From Streptomyces sp. CG1 (GTDB lineage: Bacteria > Actinomycetota > Actinomycetes > Streptomycetales > Streptomycetaceae), in assembly GCF_041080625.1 (NCBI RefSeq), contig NZ_CP163518.1, forward strand, positions 8,859,501 to 8,923,500: DNA of 64,000 nt. Direction: 5' to 3'. The number at the start of each line of letters is the position of its first letter. Positions within the stretch are counted from its first letter, which is position 1. A program made the translations under genes and the position numbers. Below the pieces are notes generated by a model. That model worked only from the letters and a program-made list of their open reading frames with translations. It made no database searches and was not told the DNA's origin. This document shows, one piece after another, positions 26,495 through 35,434 of the stretch.

Positions 26495-26628
26495 ACAAAC
26501 GGGTGCACCGACGGCAGAGCGCTTCACACCGGCTTGCGCGCTACTGCGAACGGCGGGTCACCGTCATCGAAGCCTGTGGGATGCGAAAACCCGGATCTAG
26601 GGTTTGACCTGCGGCTTCTCGCGTACGG

Positions 26629-27560
26629 CTATGCAGCGCTCCGGTACTCGTTGATCAGGCCGTCAACGGCTTGGCGCCGCGTGAGCCGGACGTGATTCAG
26701 GTCGGCCGGAGCCGCCGGTAGCGGTTGGGGCGGTCGCCGGTCTCGCGCCCGGTGCGGGCGATGGGTGTTGTAGTGGTGCTCGTAAGCGGTGGCACCCTGC
26801 GCAGGTGCTGCTCGTTGTAGATCAGGAGCCGGTCGGTGCATTCGCGCTGGACGGTGTCGCCCCAGCGTTAGGCGATTGCGTTCGCCCGCGGTGCACGGAC
26901 CGGTGTCCGGGTCACCCGGGCACCCAGTGAGGTGAACACCTCATCGAAGACAGTGGTGAACTTCGCGTCGCGGTCTCGGATGAGGGACCGCACCTGTTCG
27001 GCTCTGTCGCCCAGATCCGTGACCTGGTTCCGGGCCTGCTGGGCGACCCACGAATCCGTCGGGTTCGCCGTGGCCCTGCGATGTGGACGAGCCTGGAGCC
27101 GTGCTCGATGAAGAACAGCACGTAGATCCGCTTGAGGAACGCGGTCTCGACGTGGAACAGATCGCAGGCGATGATCCCTTCAGCCTGCGCATTCAGGAAC
27201 TGTCCCCATGTGGGGCCGCTGCTGCGCCGTGGAGCTGGGCCCAGGCCGGCGTGTTTGAGGATGTCCCGCACGGTGCTGGGCGGTACCCGGACGCCGGCTC
27301 CGGCGAGTTCACCGCTGATCCGCTGATAGCCCCACGTCGGGTTCTCACGAGCCAACCGCGCCACTGCATCACGGATATCGGCCCGGGTAGAGGGACGGGC
27401 GGGACGCCTGCGCGGATAGGTCCACTTGCGGGTGATCAGACGGCGATGCCAGCGCAGCAACGTCGCCGGCGTCACGAAGAAGCTCTTCCACGATGACCGA
27501 GGCAGTAACCGCGACAGCGTGGCCAACAGGACCCGGTCTCCAGGATGCCCTCTACCTCAC
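26629..27560 (-). pseudogene. IS481-like integrase-core transposase, decayed copy 1
   Basis: Begins near GDRVLLATLSRLLPRSSWK, with FFVTPATLLRWHRRLITRKWTYP and RLARENPTWGYQRISGEL, then ACDLFHVETAFLKRIYVLFFIEHGSRLVHIA (first catalytic Asp). After a frameshift near 27085 it continues SWVAQQARNQVTDLGD, IRDRDAKFTTVFDEVF and RTPVRAPRAN. A TAA follows where the catalytic Glu region should be. The C-terminus, out of frame again, ends AVDGLINEYRSAA at TAG 26629. At least three lesions; not functional. Confidence 0.8.
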
Positions 27561-28091
27561 CTTGCCCCGGCTACGGAGCCGCAGGCCAAGGCCCTGAACC
27601 GGGTCGTCGGTTACGGCATCTCACTACGGCGGAAACGGTGAGATCGCGTGCGTGGTGACCTCACGCGCGCACGGACCGAGCCCCGATGAAACCCGCATTC
27701 GCGCGTGAGGTTGCCACGCGTGGGCGGGGTCCAGGGGTGCGACGTAGCGCCCCTGGTACCACCGGCCCCAACCTCTTCGGCACAACCCAGTCTGTCACGG
27801 TGAGTAGCGTTTGCCTCGTTAGCCAACGGTGTGTCAGCACATCGAGCTGGTACCGGTGATGGGAGAGTGGACCTCGCTCCCGTGCCGCACCTTTCCCGAA
27901 TCGGCCGACGGAGCAGACAAAGAAGCCCCCGCGCTGCCGTCCCGCCGGGGGGCTTCTTGCTTGGTCGGGGGCGGTTGTGGCGGTTGGGCGGCTGCCGACC
28001 GGACGGGACCGGCCGAAGGCCGCACGCCCGGCCGAGGAGGCCAGAGCCGCCCAGCGCGCCAACGGCGCGCCCGTGAGCAAGTAAAGAGAAG
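27561..28091. other. Gap with a terminator-like hairpin
   Basis: No gene is supported; the frames on both strands are shadows. The hairpin at 27920-27958 is the only clear element. Confidence 0.4.
27920..27958 (-). terminator. Hairpin terminator with A/T flanks
   Basis: AAGAAGCCCCC (27920-27930) pairs with GGGGGCTTCTT (27948-27958), loop 17 bases. Read on the minus strand a TTTGT run follows. It lies downstream of the GntR pseudogene. Confidence 0.65.
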
Positions 28092-28760
28092 TTACTCCGA
28101 CTCGGATCCGCGGCGCGGGGCGCGCTTGGCGGCTGCTTTCGTCGGCGTCACAGGGAAAGCGAGCTGGCACGTGGCGGCGGGGGCCTTCAACTCCTCGGCC
28201 TTCAACTCCTCGCACACCAGGGGGCGGTCCTGGTCCGTGTCGGTGACTACGCGGTAGGTGATCAGGAGGGGGCTGGCGTCGCTGAATCCGAGTGCGGTGC
28301 GTTCGTCGGGGTACGAGGTGCGGGCGGTCACATGTTCGGTGAAGGACAGACTGAGTCCGGCATCGGCAAGTTGCCGGTACAGGTCGGCGATCTCGGCGTC
28401 AGACTGCTCGGCCGGAGTGGGCACTTCGGCGGCGGTGGCCATCGGGATCAGGACACGGTGAGCCATCCGGGCGCCGGTCGCCGCGTCGCAGAGCATGCGG
28501 TCAACGCTGATGGCATCCTGGTCAAGCTGGTCCAGCAACAGCGCTGGAGGTCCATCCAGCGCGGCCCTGCTGAGGCAGGCGCCTCCGCCTTCGTCGCCAG
28601 GGGCAGGCGCCAAACCCCCTTCACGGTGCGCTGGATGGACCGGTCAATACGAGTGGCGGGGACAACTCCGCCGGACGGAAGTACCCTGCTGCCCTTGCGC
28701 TGGAAGGACTCCACCAGTCCCATGCGGCGCAGATCGGCGACGGCGGCGCGGGCGGTGTGC
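28092..28760 (-). pseudogene. GntR/UTRA-family regulator, N-terminally cut and frameshifted
   Basis: The visible 5' end is the GntR recognition helix and wing, [20 protein letters not shown] and [13 protein letters not shown]. After a one-base frameshift near 28570 comes the UTRA effector domain: [52 protein letters not shown] and SPLLITYRV. The first 45 or so residues of the winged helix are absent; an ISAs1 transposase remnant on the opposite strand begins exactly there (about 28760), so insertion truncated the gene. The C-terminus carries a duplicated EELKA pentapeptide from the tandem repeat at 28183-28212. Confidence 0.75.
28183..28212. repeat. 15-bp perfect tandem duplication in the GntR pseudogene
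   Basis: GCCTTCAACTCCTCG occurs twice without a gap. In the GntR frame it doubles EELKA just before PAATC, where relatives have one copy as I remember them. Confidence 0.85.
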
Positions 28761-29335
28761 GACGCACACGCAGACCGATCACGCCGAGCAGATCACCGCC
28801 CAGGGCGCCCACTACATCCTGGTCGCGAAAGAACCAGAAGAAGCTCCGCCGACAGCTGCGGCGACTGCCCTGGCGCGAGGTTCCGCTCCAGCACCGCACA
28901 CAGGACACAAACCACGGCCGCCGTGAGATCCGCGTCTGAAGGTCTGCACCGTCCAGCCCGGCCTGCTCTTCCCGCACGCCGTCCAGGCCATCGAGGTCAA
29001 GCGCCGCCGTACAAACCGCAAGACCGGCAAGACGACCGTCAAGACGATCTACGCGATCATCAGCCTCACCCCCAGCCAGGCCACCCCGGCCCAACTCGCA
29101 CAACTGATCCGCGGGCATTGGCAGGTCGAGGCCCTGCGCCACGTGAGAGACGTGACCTTCGCCGGGACGCCTCCCGCATCCGCACCGGCACCGCACCCCG
29201 AGCGATGGCGACCCTTCGCAACCTGGCCATCGGCCTCATCCGCCAGGCCGGCTGGACGCACATCACCGCCGCCACCGACCACTATCGGCCACGAACCGAC
29301 CATGCACTCCAACTACTGGATCTATTGAAACCTGA
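28757..29335 (+). pseudogene. ISAs1-family transposase, C-terminal remnant
   Basis: Spread over several frames: [23 protein letters not shown], then [19 protein letters not shown] and HGRREIRV, then [65 protein letters not shown], and finally [21 protein letters not shown]. This is the order of the second half of ISAs1 (H-repeat-associated) transposases, including the [15 protein letters not shown] block with the catalytic Glu. Three or more frameshifts make it inactive. The 5' half is missing at the GntR junction. Confidence 0.8.
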
Positions 29336-29555
29336 GAACGCATCAGCCCTGCCACACGGCCCAGTGCGGCAACCCCAGCGGACGTTCGGTCACGCGGCTG
29401 GGGGCGGTCGGCCCCAGGACGGACGGTTTGTTATTGCAAGGCTGTGACGGGACGGGGAGATTGTTGTCGAGAACGGTCGAAAGGATGGCATGCACGGGAC
29501 AGGCATGACCTGCCTGTTTCCACGTCATCTGCTCTTTCTGGGGGGATCAGTTCTG

Positions 29556-30107
29556 ATGCGTTCCACTATGCCTCGCGTGATGGCTTCGGCCGCTGTCACG
29601 TTCTCCGCCGTGCTTCTGCTCGGCGCGTGCAGCAGTACCGGTTCTGGTTCCGGTTCGGTTCATGCGGGCGGTTCGGCTGCAGCGGCTCCGGGCGGGGCTC
29701 AGCCGGCGGCCACCGCGGCTGCAGGCGATGGTCAGACAGTGACGGCTGCGTCTGAGAAGACCACCGGCTGCCGGAACCTGGTCGCGACCGCGGCGGTCAA
29801 GACGGCGGTCACCCGCGCGTACACCAGCCACAACTCCCTTTTCCACCACATCAAGCCGCGGCCGGGCCAGTTCCTGTACGGGCAGTGCGGGGACACGCGA
29901 TACGCCGCGACCGCCTTCGAACTCACCCCGGGCGCGACGCACCAGGAGCAGATCGGCATCCAGGACGACGGCAGCGCGCGCAAGTACTTCATCCGCCGGG
30001 ACGGCCAGCCCTGGGCTTACAGCCACAGCGCCGCCCCGTTCAGCGGCGGCTGCGTCGGAATCCCCAAGGAGCTGTCCAGGCTGTGGGGCAACTGTCCTTC
30101 GGAATGA
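29556..30107 (+). CDS. Lipoprotein of unknown function
   Basis: 183 residues from ATG 29556 with GGGGGAT upstream. Signal peptide with lipobox LLLGACSS, then a Gly/Ser/Ala-rich linker of about 45 residues. The folded part has four cysteines (GCRN, YGQCGD, GGCVG, GNCPSE) likely forming two disulfides, with KTAVTRAYTSHNSLFHHIKPRPGQFLYG and YFIRRDGQPWAYSHS. This pattern is recurrent in Streptomyces lipoproteins of unknown role, to my knowledge. No catalytic motif. It stands alone. Confidence 0.8.
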   Translation: MRSTMPRVMASAAVTFSAVLLLGACSSTGSGSGSVHAGGSAAAAPGGAQPAATAAAGDGQTVTAASEKTTGCRNLVATAAVKTAVTRAYTSHNSLFHHIKPRPGQFLYGQCGDTRYAATAFELTPGATHQEQIGIQDDGSARKYFIRRDGQPWAYSHSAAPFSGGCVGIPKELSRLWGNCPSE

Positions 30108-30613
30108 CGACTGACCAGTGCCGTAGGGCCAGGATCCGACGGCCGGGTCGGGTGCAGGCAATCCCGCCTGCCGGGGCCGAGGTACGAGGCGGAGCAGCGC
30201 GATTGGCGGGCCAGTTCGTTCAGCGGGAGTTCCGACGGCTGCTGTTTGCGGTTGATCGCGTTCCGCTCGTGGTGGTCGGCGTGACGCCTGTTCTCACACC
30301 TCGCCTCCCCAGCCCTGGGCGTCACTCGATACGGCCCCCAGCCACCGCGGTGCCGGTCATTGCCCGTTCCAGGCCAAGGCCGGCGAGCCGCTGACGCTGC
30401 ATGTCGGACAGCGATGTCCGCCGACTGCCCATGTCTTCTCTGCTGCGGACGGCCACAGCAGAGAAGACGAAGCCCCACCGAAATCCGAACTCACAGTCTT
30501 TTACCGGCGGCCAGACACGGAAAGCTGTCCGAGTACCGGGCAAGGAACATGCCCGGTAACCACGAGCGCGAGACTGTCACCCGGAATGAAAACAGCAGGG
30601 ACCGCAGTGACGT
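30108..30613. other. Convergent intergenic region with hairpin
   Basis: No gene seen. It holds the hairpin at 30433-30468 and, at 30548-30573, a segment similar to 6681-6706. Confidence 0.45.
30433..30468. terminator. Bidirectional hairpin between convergent genes
   Basis: GTCTTCTCTGCTG pairs perfectly with CAGCAGAGAAGAC across a ten-base loop. It lies between the lipoprotein gene (ends 30107) and the lectin gene (ends 30614). Confidence 0.65.
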
Positions 30614-31135
30614 CTACGAAGCAAAGAGCCGCCAATTCTGGCTCACGCTTCCGTTGCAGTCCCTGACCACGGCCTGGCTGTAGCTTCCCGCCATGTCCAG
30701 GCACTGCCCCTCGAACAAAGCGTTCTCGAAGATGATGCGGCCCCCGGGACGCCGTTCCTTGTACCAGCGCTGACCGAACTGTGCACTGCTGCACCCCTGC
30801 AGCGTGACAACCCCGTGCGAGCCGGAAGGAGCAACACACATTCCGCTCTGCGCGCCCACGATGGCCACTGTCTCATCCGGTTGATCAGCCAATGACCACC
30901 TCTGGTTGACTCCACCATTGGCGGCCCAGGTGACCACCGGAGTCCCACTCGCCGTGCCGAAACCGTAGGCGTCGAGAACCTGCTGAGGACTCGAGTCGTT
31001 CGACAGGACACTGTACCCGCTGTCCGCCCGCGCACCCGGGAGAATTTCTTGAGCATGCGCGGAAGGGGCGCCGAGAGCCAAAAGGCCCAGAACACCGGCA
31101 CCCGCCACCGCGAGCGGAACGTTCAGGAACTTCAT
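30614..31135 (-). CDS. Secreted ricin-type beta-trefoil lectin
   Basis: 173 residues from ATG 31135 with GAGGAGT seven bases upstream. Signal peptide MKFLNVPLAVAGAGVLGL to APSAHA. The mature part of about 145 residues shows the three QxW repeats of a ricin B lectin domain (VNQRWSLAD, FGQRWYKE, VSQNWRLFAS) and three Cys that pair loops (GMCVAPSG, LQGCSS, GQCLDMAG). It has no attached enzyme domain, so it is a free carbohydrate-binding protein, perhaps a lectin toxin-like or adhesion factor. Confidence 0.85.
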   Translation of the reverse strand: MKFLNVPLAVAGAGVLGLLALGAPSAHAQEILPGARADSGYSVLSNDSSPQQVLDAYGFGTASGTPVVTWAANGGVNQRWSLADQPDETVAIVGAQSGMCVAPSGSHGVVTLQGCSSAQFGQRWYKERRPGGRIIFENALFEGQCLDMAGSYSQAVVRDCNGSVSQNWRLFAS

Positions 31136-31404
31136 GGAGCAACTCCTCGAAGGTCGAACCAAAAGGGGAATTGCCGAGCACCGAGATACTGTCCTCATCG
31201 GACAAGAATCGCAAGAGATAAACTGGCACCTTCCAGCCAAAAAATTCACCAATAGGCCGGAAAAGCCCCTATGCGATAACCGCCTGAGAGGGAATCAACT
31301 ATCCAGCGCATGAATGGTTGACGGGAAGGTCGTTCAAAAGCCAGCCTTTCCCGGTAACGGATCGTCGCTGTTGCCCGGTCCAACGGCCAGGTACTGCCGT
31401 CGCG

Positions 31405-32115
31405 TCAGAATCGCTCGGCAGACGTCCATCCCTGCCGGTGGAGTCGTTCGCAGCCGTCCAGCAGGAGGTCCAGGGCGAACTCGAACTCGAACTGGTCGTC
31501 ACAGCCCTGGCCCACCACCGATGCGCTGTCATGCGGGCGAGCCAGCACGATCTCGACGATGTGGGGGTACCGGGCGGCCATCTCGCCGAGCAGGGCCGCT
31601 GGCGCCTGCGGGTGGGCGCCGGCCGGAGCCGGGCTCGGCGAGGCGGGGAACAGTTCCTGGGTGAACCCCCATACGCGGCTGCCCAGGGCGTGCATCGCAT
31701 GGTGGGTGAGGTCGGCGGACAGGCCGCCGGCCCGGAACATGCCGATGATCGAGTTCAGGTAGTCGAGTACGCCAGGGGTGGGGGCGGTTCGGGACTCGAT
31801 GACGCGCGAGGCCCAGGGGTGTCGCAGTAGCGCTCGTCGTGCCGAGAGGATGCGGCGGCGGATCGCGCTCTTCCAGTCCGCCTCGCCGGCCGGGGGCTCG
31901 ATCTCGCCGACGATGACATCCACCATGCCGTCGAGCAACTGCTCCTTGTTGGCCACGTGCTTGTAGAGCGCCATCGGCACGACGTCCAGCTCGTGTGCCA
32001 GGCTGCGCATGCTCAGCGCCCCGATGCCGACGCGGTCGGCGAGCGCGACGGCGGCACGCAGCACACGGTCCCGGTTGAGGGGCTTCCGGCGCGCCGGTTC
32101 TGCCTGCTGGGCCAT
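31405..32115 (-). CDS. TetR/AcrR-family transcriptional regulator
   Basis: 236 residues from ATG 32115, AGGAGG about ten bases upstream. The N-terminal helix-turn-helix reads RDRVLRAAVALADRVGIGALSMRSLAHEL and VVPMALYKHVANKEQLLDGM. The C-terminal ligand domain (TetR_C type, residues 75-220) contains LRHPWASRVIESRTAPTP and GCDDQFEFEFALDLLLDG, typical of the TetR/Tet-C subgroup that controls drug or solvent pumps. Next to it, divergent, lies only a truncated DUF4386 gene, its possible former target. Confidence 0.9.
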   Translation of the reverse strand: MAQQAEPARRKPLNRDRVLRAAVALADRVGIGALSMRSLAHELDVVPMALYKHVANKEQLLDGMVDVIVGEIEPPAGEADWKSAIRRRILSARRALLRHPWASRVIESRTAPTPGVLDYLNSIIGMFRAGGLSADLTHHAMHALGSRVWGFTQELFPASPSPAPAGAHPQAPAALLGEMAARYPHIVEIVLARPHDSASVVGQGCDDQFEFEFALDLLLDGCERLHRQGWTSAERF

Positions 32116-32149
32116 CTGCTGACCGCCTCCTGTTCGACCGGTCGTCGCG

Positions 32150-32460
32150 CGACCCACATCACTCACTTCATCTGCGGAGCCAACACGACGGTGGTGGCGT
32201 ACCTGATGTACCGCTCGCAGCTCGTGCCGCGCGTCATCGCCGCGCTGGGGCTGATCGGCGGCCCACTGATCTTCGCCTCCGCGATCGCCGAGCTGTTCGG
32301 CCGCTACGAGCAGGTCTCCGGAATAGGGGCGCTCACCGCGATCCCGGTGTTCGCCTGGGAGCTGACCTTGGCCATCTGGCTCATCACCAAGGGATTCAAG
32401 CCGCCTGGCGGCGCGATCGACGCCACCGCCCCCTCGCCTGCAGGCGGTAAGCGCCACTGA
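32150..32460 (+). pseudogene. DUF4386 membrane protein, 3' fragment
   Basis: The frame ending at TGA 32460 reads ANTTVVAYLMYRSQLVPRVIAALGLIGG and GALTAIPVFAWELTLAIWLITKGF, the last helices of DUF4386 proteins. The first two thirds are missing and no start with a ribosome site is present. It begins right at the promoter region of the TetR gene, so a deletion joined the two. Confidence 0.6.
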
Positions 32461-32496
32461 CAGCACCACCGGGATGGTGCCGCACGTGGGGTGTCA

Positions 32497-32720
32497 GTCG
32501 CAGGTGTTGAGCATCGTGACGAGCGCGCGCGGAAAAGGAACGCGTACGACCTGCCAGCGGCGGACAGTTCGCTGACGTAGGAGCGCAGCGGGCTGAGGCC
32601 CGTGTGGAGGAAGGCTTCCAGCACGAACGAGCTGTAGGCGAGCGCGCCGGTCATCCCGAGGACGGCGCCCGGCCTGAAGGCGTGGGTCCGCAAGGAGGAT
32701 GTGAGGTCCTGTTGCGGTTC
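32497..32720 (-). pseudogene. DUF998-like membrane protein, 5' fragment
   Basis: The minus strand reads PGAVLGMTGALAYSSFVLEAFL, then TGLSPLRSYVSELSAAGRSYAFLFR. This is the start of DUF998 proteins. Homology ends at about 32500 with no further helices. The esterase gene next to it ends at 32728. Confidence 0.5.
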
Positions 32721-32727
32721 CCATGGC

Positions 32728-33861
32728 TCACCCACCCAAGACCTGGGGTGGGGGTGCGAGCAAGGGCACGGACACCGGGAGGTGGCCGACGAGCCAGTCG
32801 AACGCGGCTGGGCACGCCTTGGACCACACGGTGAAGTTGTGTCCACCCGCCGGGGACTCACCTGTGGTGATGGGAACGCGGCCCCGGGCAGCGGCCTTCA
32901 GATGCTGGATGGCACGCTGTGCCTCGGGGTCGGCCCGTCCCGCCACGACGTACAGGGGCACGTCGATGTGCCGGTGTGCGGCCTGCCACTGCGGGCTGTT
33001 CCACTGCCGCACGCCGCGCCTGCCCCGGTACAGGTCCCCGGTGGAGGCGTCGGTGACCGGGCTGAAGTAGCCGGACAGAGCAGCGGCGGCAGCGTACCGT
33101 GCCGGGTGGTGGAAGGCGACGTTGGCGGCACAGAACCCGCCGGTGGAGTACCCCATGGCCGCCCAGCTCCGGGGCGCGTTGGAGACACGGTAGTGGGCCG
33201 CCAGCTGCTCTGGTACGTCCACCGCCAGATAGGTTTCGTTGCGTCGGCCGCCCACTGCGTCCACGCACTCGCCGTCGTGCCCCGGATCGCTGTCGGTCGG
33301 GACGACGACGATCACCGGCGGTATGCAGCGCGCGGCGATCTCCCTGTCCAGCACGGCGGTCAGGTCCAGGTGGCGCTGCCAGGCGCCGGGCCCGCCCGGG
33401 TAACCGTGGAACAGCTCGATCACCGGGAAGTGGATGCGGGCCGCAGCCGGTGACACATAGACGGCCGGGAGGTAGACCAACGCGTCGCGCGAGATGCCGG
33501 AGACGGAACCGGCCAGCCGAACGTGATCGACCCGTCCGTGCGCCGGCGCCGCGGGCGGCCCACCGATGCCGCCGGAACAGGGCGTCGCGGTGAGGGGCGG
33601 CAGCCGGCCGAGGAGGTCGTCGAACGAGGCGTAGAAACCGAACTCGCGGTTGACGACATCCGCCGTCACCACGGCTCCCATCACCATCAGCAGCACCAGG
33701 CACCCCAGCCGCAGCACCAGCGCCCAGCCCTTCGGCCAGCGGTTCCACATCATCATCGTCAGGGTGATCAACGCGATCGAGAACGCGCAGAGCAGAGCCA
33801 GGAGCGGCCAGCCGGTCAGCGCCAGCACCCCGGCGGTGCGGAACGGCCCGGCTCTGGTCAT
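32728..33861 (-). CDS. Membrane-anchored Ag85/esterase-D-like alpha/beta hydrolase 1
   Basis: 377 residues from ATG 33861. Two or three N-terminal helices (GVLALTGWPLLALLCAFSIALITL and VLRLGCLVLLMVMGAVVTADVV) precede an outer domain starting near residue 85. Hydrolase landmarks: LVYLPAVYVSP, VIELFHGYPGGPGAWQ, VPTDSDPGHDGECVD, nucleophile elbow GYSTGGFCAANVAFHH, acid in AGRADPEAQ, and the histidine in AGGHNFTVW. This is the layout of actinobacterial esterase-D/mycolyltransferase-like proteins acting at the cell surface. The paralogue at 56142-57266 has the same layout. Substrate is unknown. Confidence 0.85.
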   Translation of the reverse strand: MTRAGPFRTAGVLALTGWPLLALLCAFSIALITLTMMMWNRWPKGWALVLRLGCLVLLMVMGAVVTADVVNREFGFYASFDDLLGRLPPLTATPCSGGIGGPPAAPAHGRVDHVRLAGSVSGISRDALVYLPAVYVSPAAARIHFPVIELFHGYPGGPGAWQRHLDLTAVLDREIAARCIPPVIVVVPTDSDPGHDGECVDAVGGRRNETYLAVDVPEQLAAHYRVSNAPRSWAAMGYSTGGFCAANVAFHHPARYAAAAALSGYFSPVTDASTGDLYRGRRGVRQWNSPQWQAAHRHIDVPLYVVAGRADPEAQRAIQHLKAAARGRVPITTGESPAGGHNFTVWSKACPAAFDWLVGHLPVSVPLLAPPPQVLGG

Positions 33862-34540
33862 GAGTCTTCCGCGGCCGGCTGCCGGACCGCGTTCTGCCTC
33901 GGCGTGGCAGGAAGACGGGCCCGTCCCGAGGCCGTGGTGGCCGGGCACCTATCACCACGGTCGACGACCAAGGGCCGGGGCTCATTCACCGCCAGGCGGG
34001 TATGGCACGCCCCAAGGGCGCCCGCCGGGTCCAGGAACAGCTGGTTCCTCACGGCGCCCCCTTTCCGACCGCAGGGCCTCGCCGGTGGAGCCCATGCGCT
34101 TGTGGGCGCAAGCGGACGACTGGGCGATCAGTGACGGCCGGGTTCGCACCGGCGTGGACCGCTCGGCCCGTCACCACCTGTATCGATACTCCAGTGTGCC
34201 TCGGGAGGGACAGGAGACGCGCGGTCATCCTCCAGCGTGCGGAGCAACTCGTTGACGGGCACCGGCCTGTCTGCCCGGGATACGAACCTGCGACACCCGT
34301 CTCAGGAGTGGGATCGAATCCTTGCCGGGGGGTGCCCGATGCTGCCGCGTGGTGCTGTCATGCCTGGTCAGCGCCACGCGGCCGCGCACTCCATTCCGCA
34401 CGTGACACCTCGTGCCGGAACGTCCGCTCACGCATCGCGCACGCACGTGCGGGGGCCGGAGCTTGCCGCCGGGTTCCCCTGGACCCTGCCTTGCCACTCG
34501 TGCAGCGAATGGGAGGGGCGGGGCGCTGGGGCTGTAGTGG
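33862..34540. other. Gap containing a tRNA-like remnant
   Basis: No gene is supported. The only recognisable content is the tRNA-Arg-like sequence at 34271-34336. Confidence 0.45.
34271..34336 (-). other. Degenerate tRNA-Arg 3'-half, possible old attachment site
   Basis: On the minus strand CTCCTGAGACGGGTGTCGC (34292-34310) followed by AGGTTCGTATCC matches, with a few changes, the anticodon-to-T-arm part of actinobacterial tRNA-Arg(CCU) as I remember it. On the plus strand ATCGAATCCTTGCCGGGGGG (34313-34332) resembles the 3' end of such a tRNA, with one extra T. Neither can fold into a full tRNA. Integrative elements often leave tRNA 3' ends behind. Confidence 0.4.
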
Positions 34541-35434
34541 TCAGGAAGCCGTAGCAGGGCGCGACTCGCCGTGGAAGACCTGACGGGCGTGCCAGTCGCG
34601 GTGAGCGTCGGCGACAGGGCGCACGCCGGGCTGCGGGCCGATGAGCGTGCGGCCCGCGAGGGCTATGACGTGCTCGCGGGCGGCTGGGCTATGGCCGACG
34701 AAGCGCCGTGAGACCTGGATGCGGTTGCCGTCGCCCACGCCGAGGACGCCCTTGTCGAAGAGTTTGTGATGCAGCGAGCACAGGCACAGCCCGTTGTCGA
34801 TGTCGTCGGGGCCGCCGAACGCCCACCAGCGCACATGGGCGGCCTCCAACCCGACCGGCACCGTGCCGATCCTTCCGTCGTAACCGCAAAAGGCGCAGCG
34901 GTATTCATAGGCGGTCAGCACCAACTCCCGCATCCGCGGATCCCGCTGCCTGCGCACCGAGGCCGGCTGCTCGGTCTCCGCCGGCTCCAGCTCGAGTCCG
35001 ACGGCTTCGCACAGTTCACTGTGGAGGGAGGGCGGGAAGTGCAGGTCGAGCAACAACCGTGCCATTCTGCCGAGCAGTTGCGGTTCGCGTCGCAGCGCCG
35101 CTCTCAAGTCCGGCGCGAGCTGCCCCGCGGCGCCAGTCTCCCGGAGGTCCCGTACCCCGCTTCCGGGGCTGCCGGGCCCGCGGTCGGTGCGGACTTCCCA
35201 CACACCGTCGCTGGCCAGGTGGTGGAAGGGGTAGGCGGGCGTCGTCTTGTTCGGCGGCCCGTACTCGTTCAGCAGCCGCTGTAGGTCTTGCTCCACCGCG
35301 CTGTACCGCAGTTCGCCCTCCGCGTCCTCCTGGAACCGGCTGAGGGCGTACAGGAGCAGCAGCGGTTTGTGCGGAGCGCGAGTTCCGCTTCTGGTCCACT
35401 GCCTCAGTTTCGCGGTCCGCTCCAGCCACTCCAT
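34541..35434 (-). CDS. Sulfur-DNA-binding McrA-type HNH restriction endonuclease
   Basis: 297 residues from ATG 35434 (upstream in-frame ATG at 35473 is the alternative). The N-terminal part (about 1-150) has APHKPLLLLYALSRF, LLNEYGPPNKTTPAYPFHHLA and VWEVRTDRGPGSPGSG, the pattern of the SBD domain that reads phosphorothioate (S-modified) DNA in ScoMcrA-like enzymes. The C-terminal HNH nuclease has the zinc knuckles CAFCG and CLCSLHHKLFD, with AAHVRWWAFGGPDDIDNGLC carrying the His and Asn. It should cut DNA bearing dnd-type sulfur modification. No dnd genes are nearby, consistent with a stand-alone type IV defence enzyme. Confidence 0.88.
   Translation of the reverse strand: MEWLERTAKLRQWTRSGTRAPHKPLLLLYALSRFQEDAEGELRYSAVEQDLQRLLNEYGPPNKTTPAYPFHHLASDGVWEVRTDRGPGSPGSGVRDLRETGAAGQLAPDLRAALRREPQLLGRMARLLLDLHFPPSLHSELCEAVGLELEPAETEQPASVRRQRDPRMRELVLTAYEYRCAFCGYDGRIGTVPVGLEAAHVRWWAFGGPDDIDNGLCLCSLHHKLFDKGVLGVGDGNRIQVSRRFVGHSPAAREHVIALAGRTLIGPQPGVRPVADAHRDWHARQVFHGESRPATAS

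Noticed and set aside
34230..34340. Functional tRNA gene
   Set aside because: T-arm-like pieces occur on both strands, but no acceptor stem, D-arm or paired T-stem can be formed.
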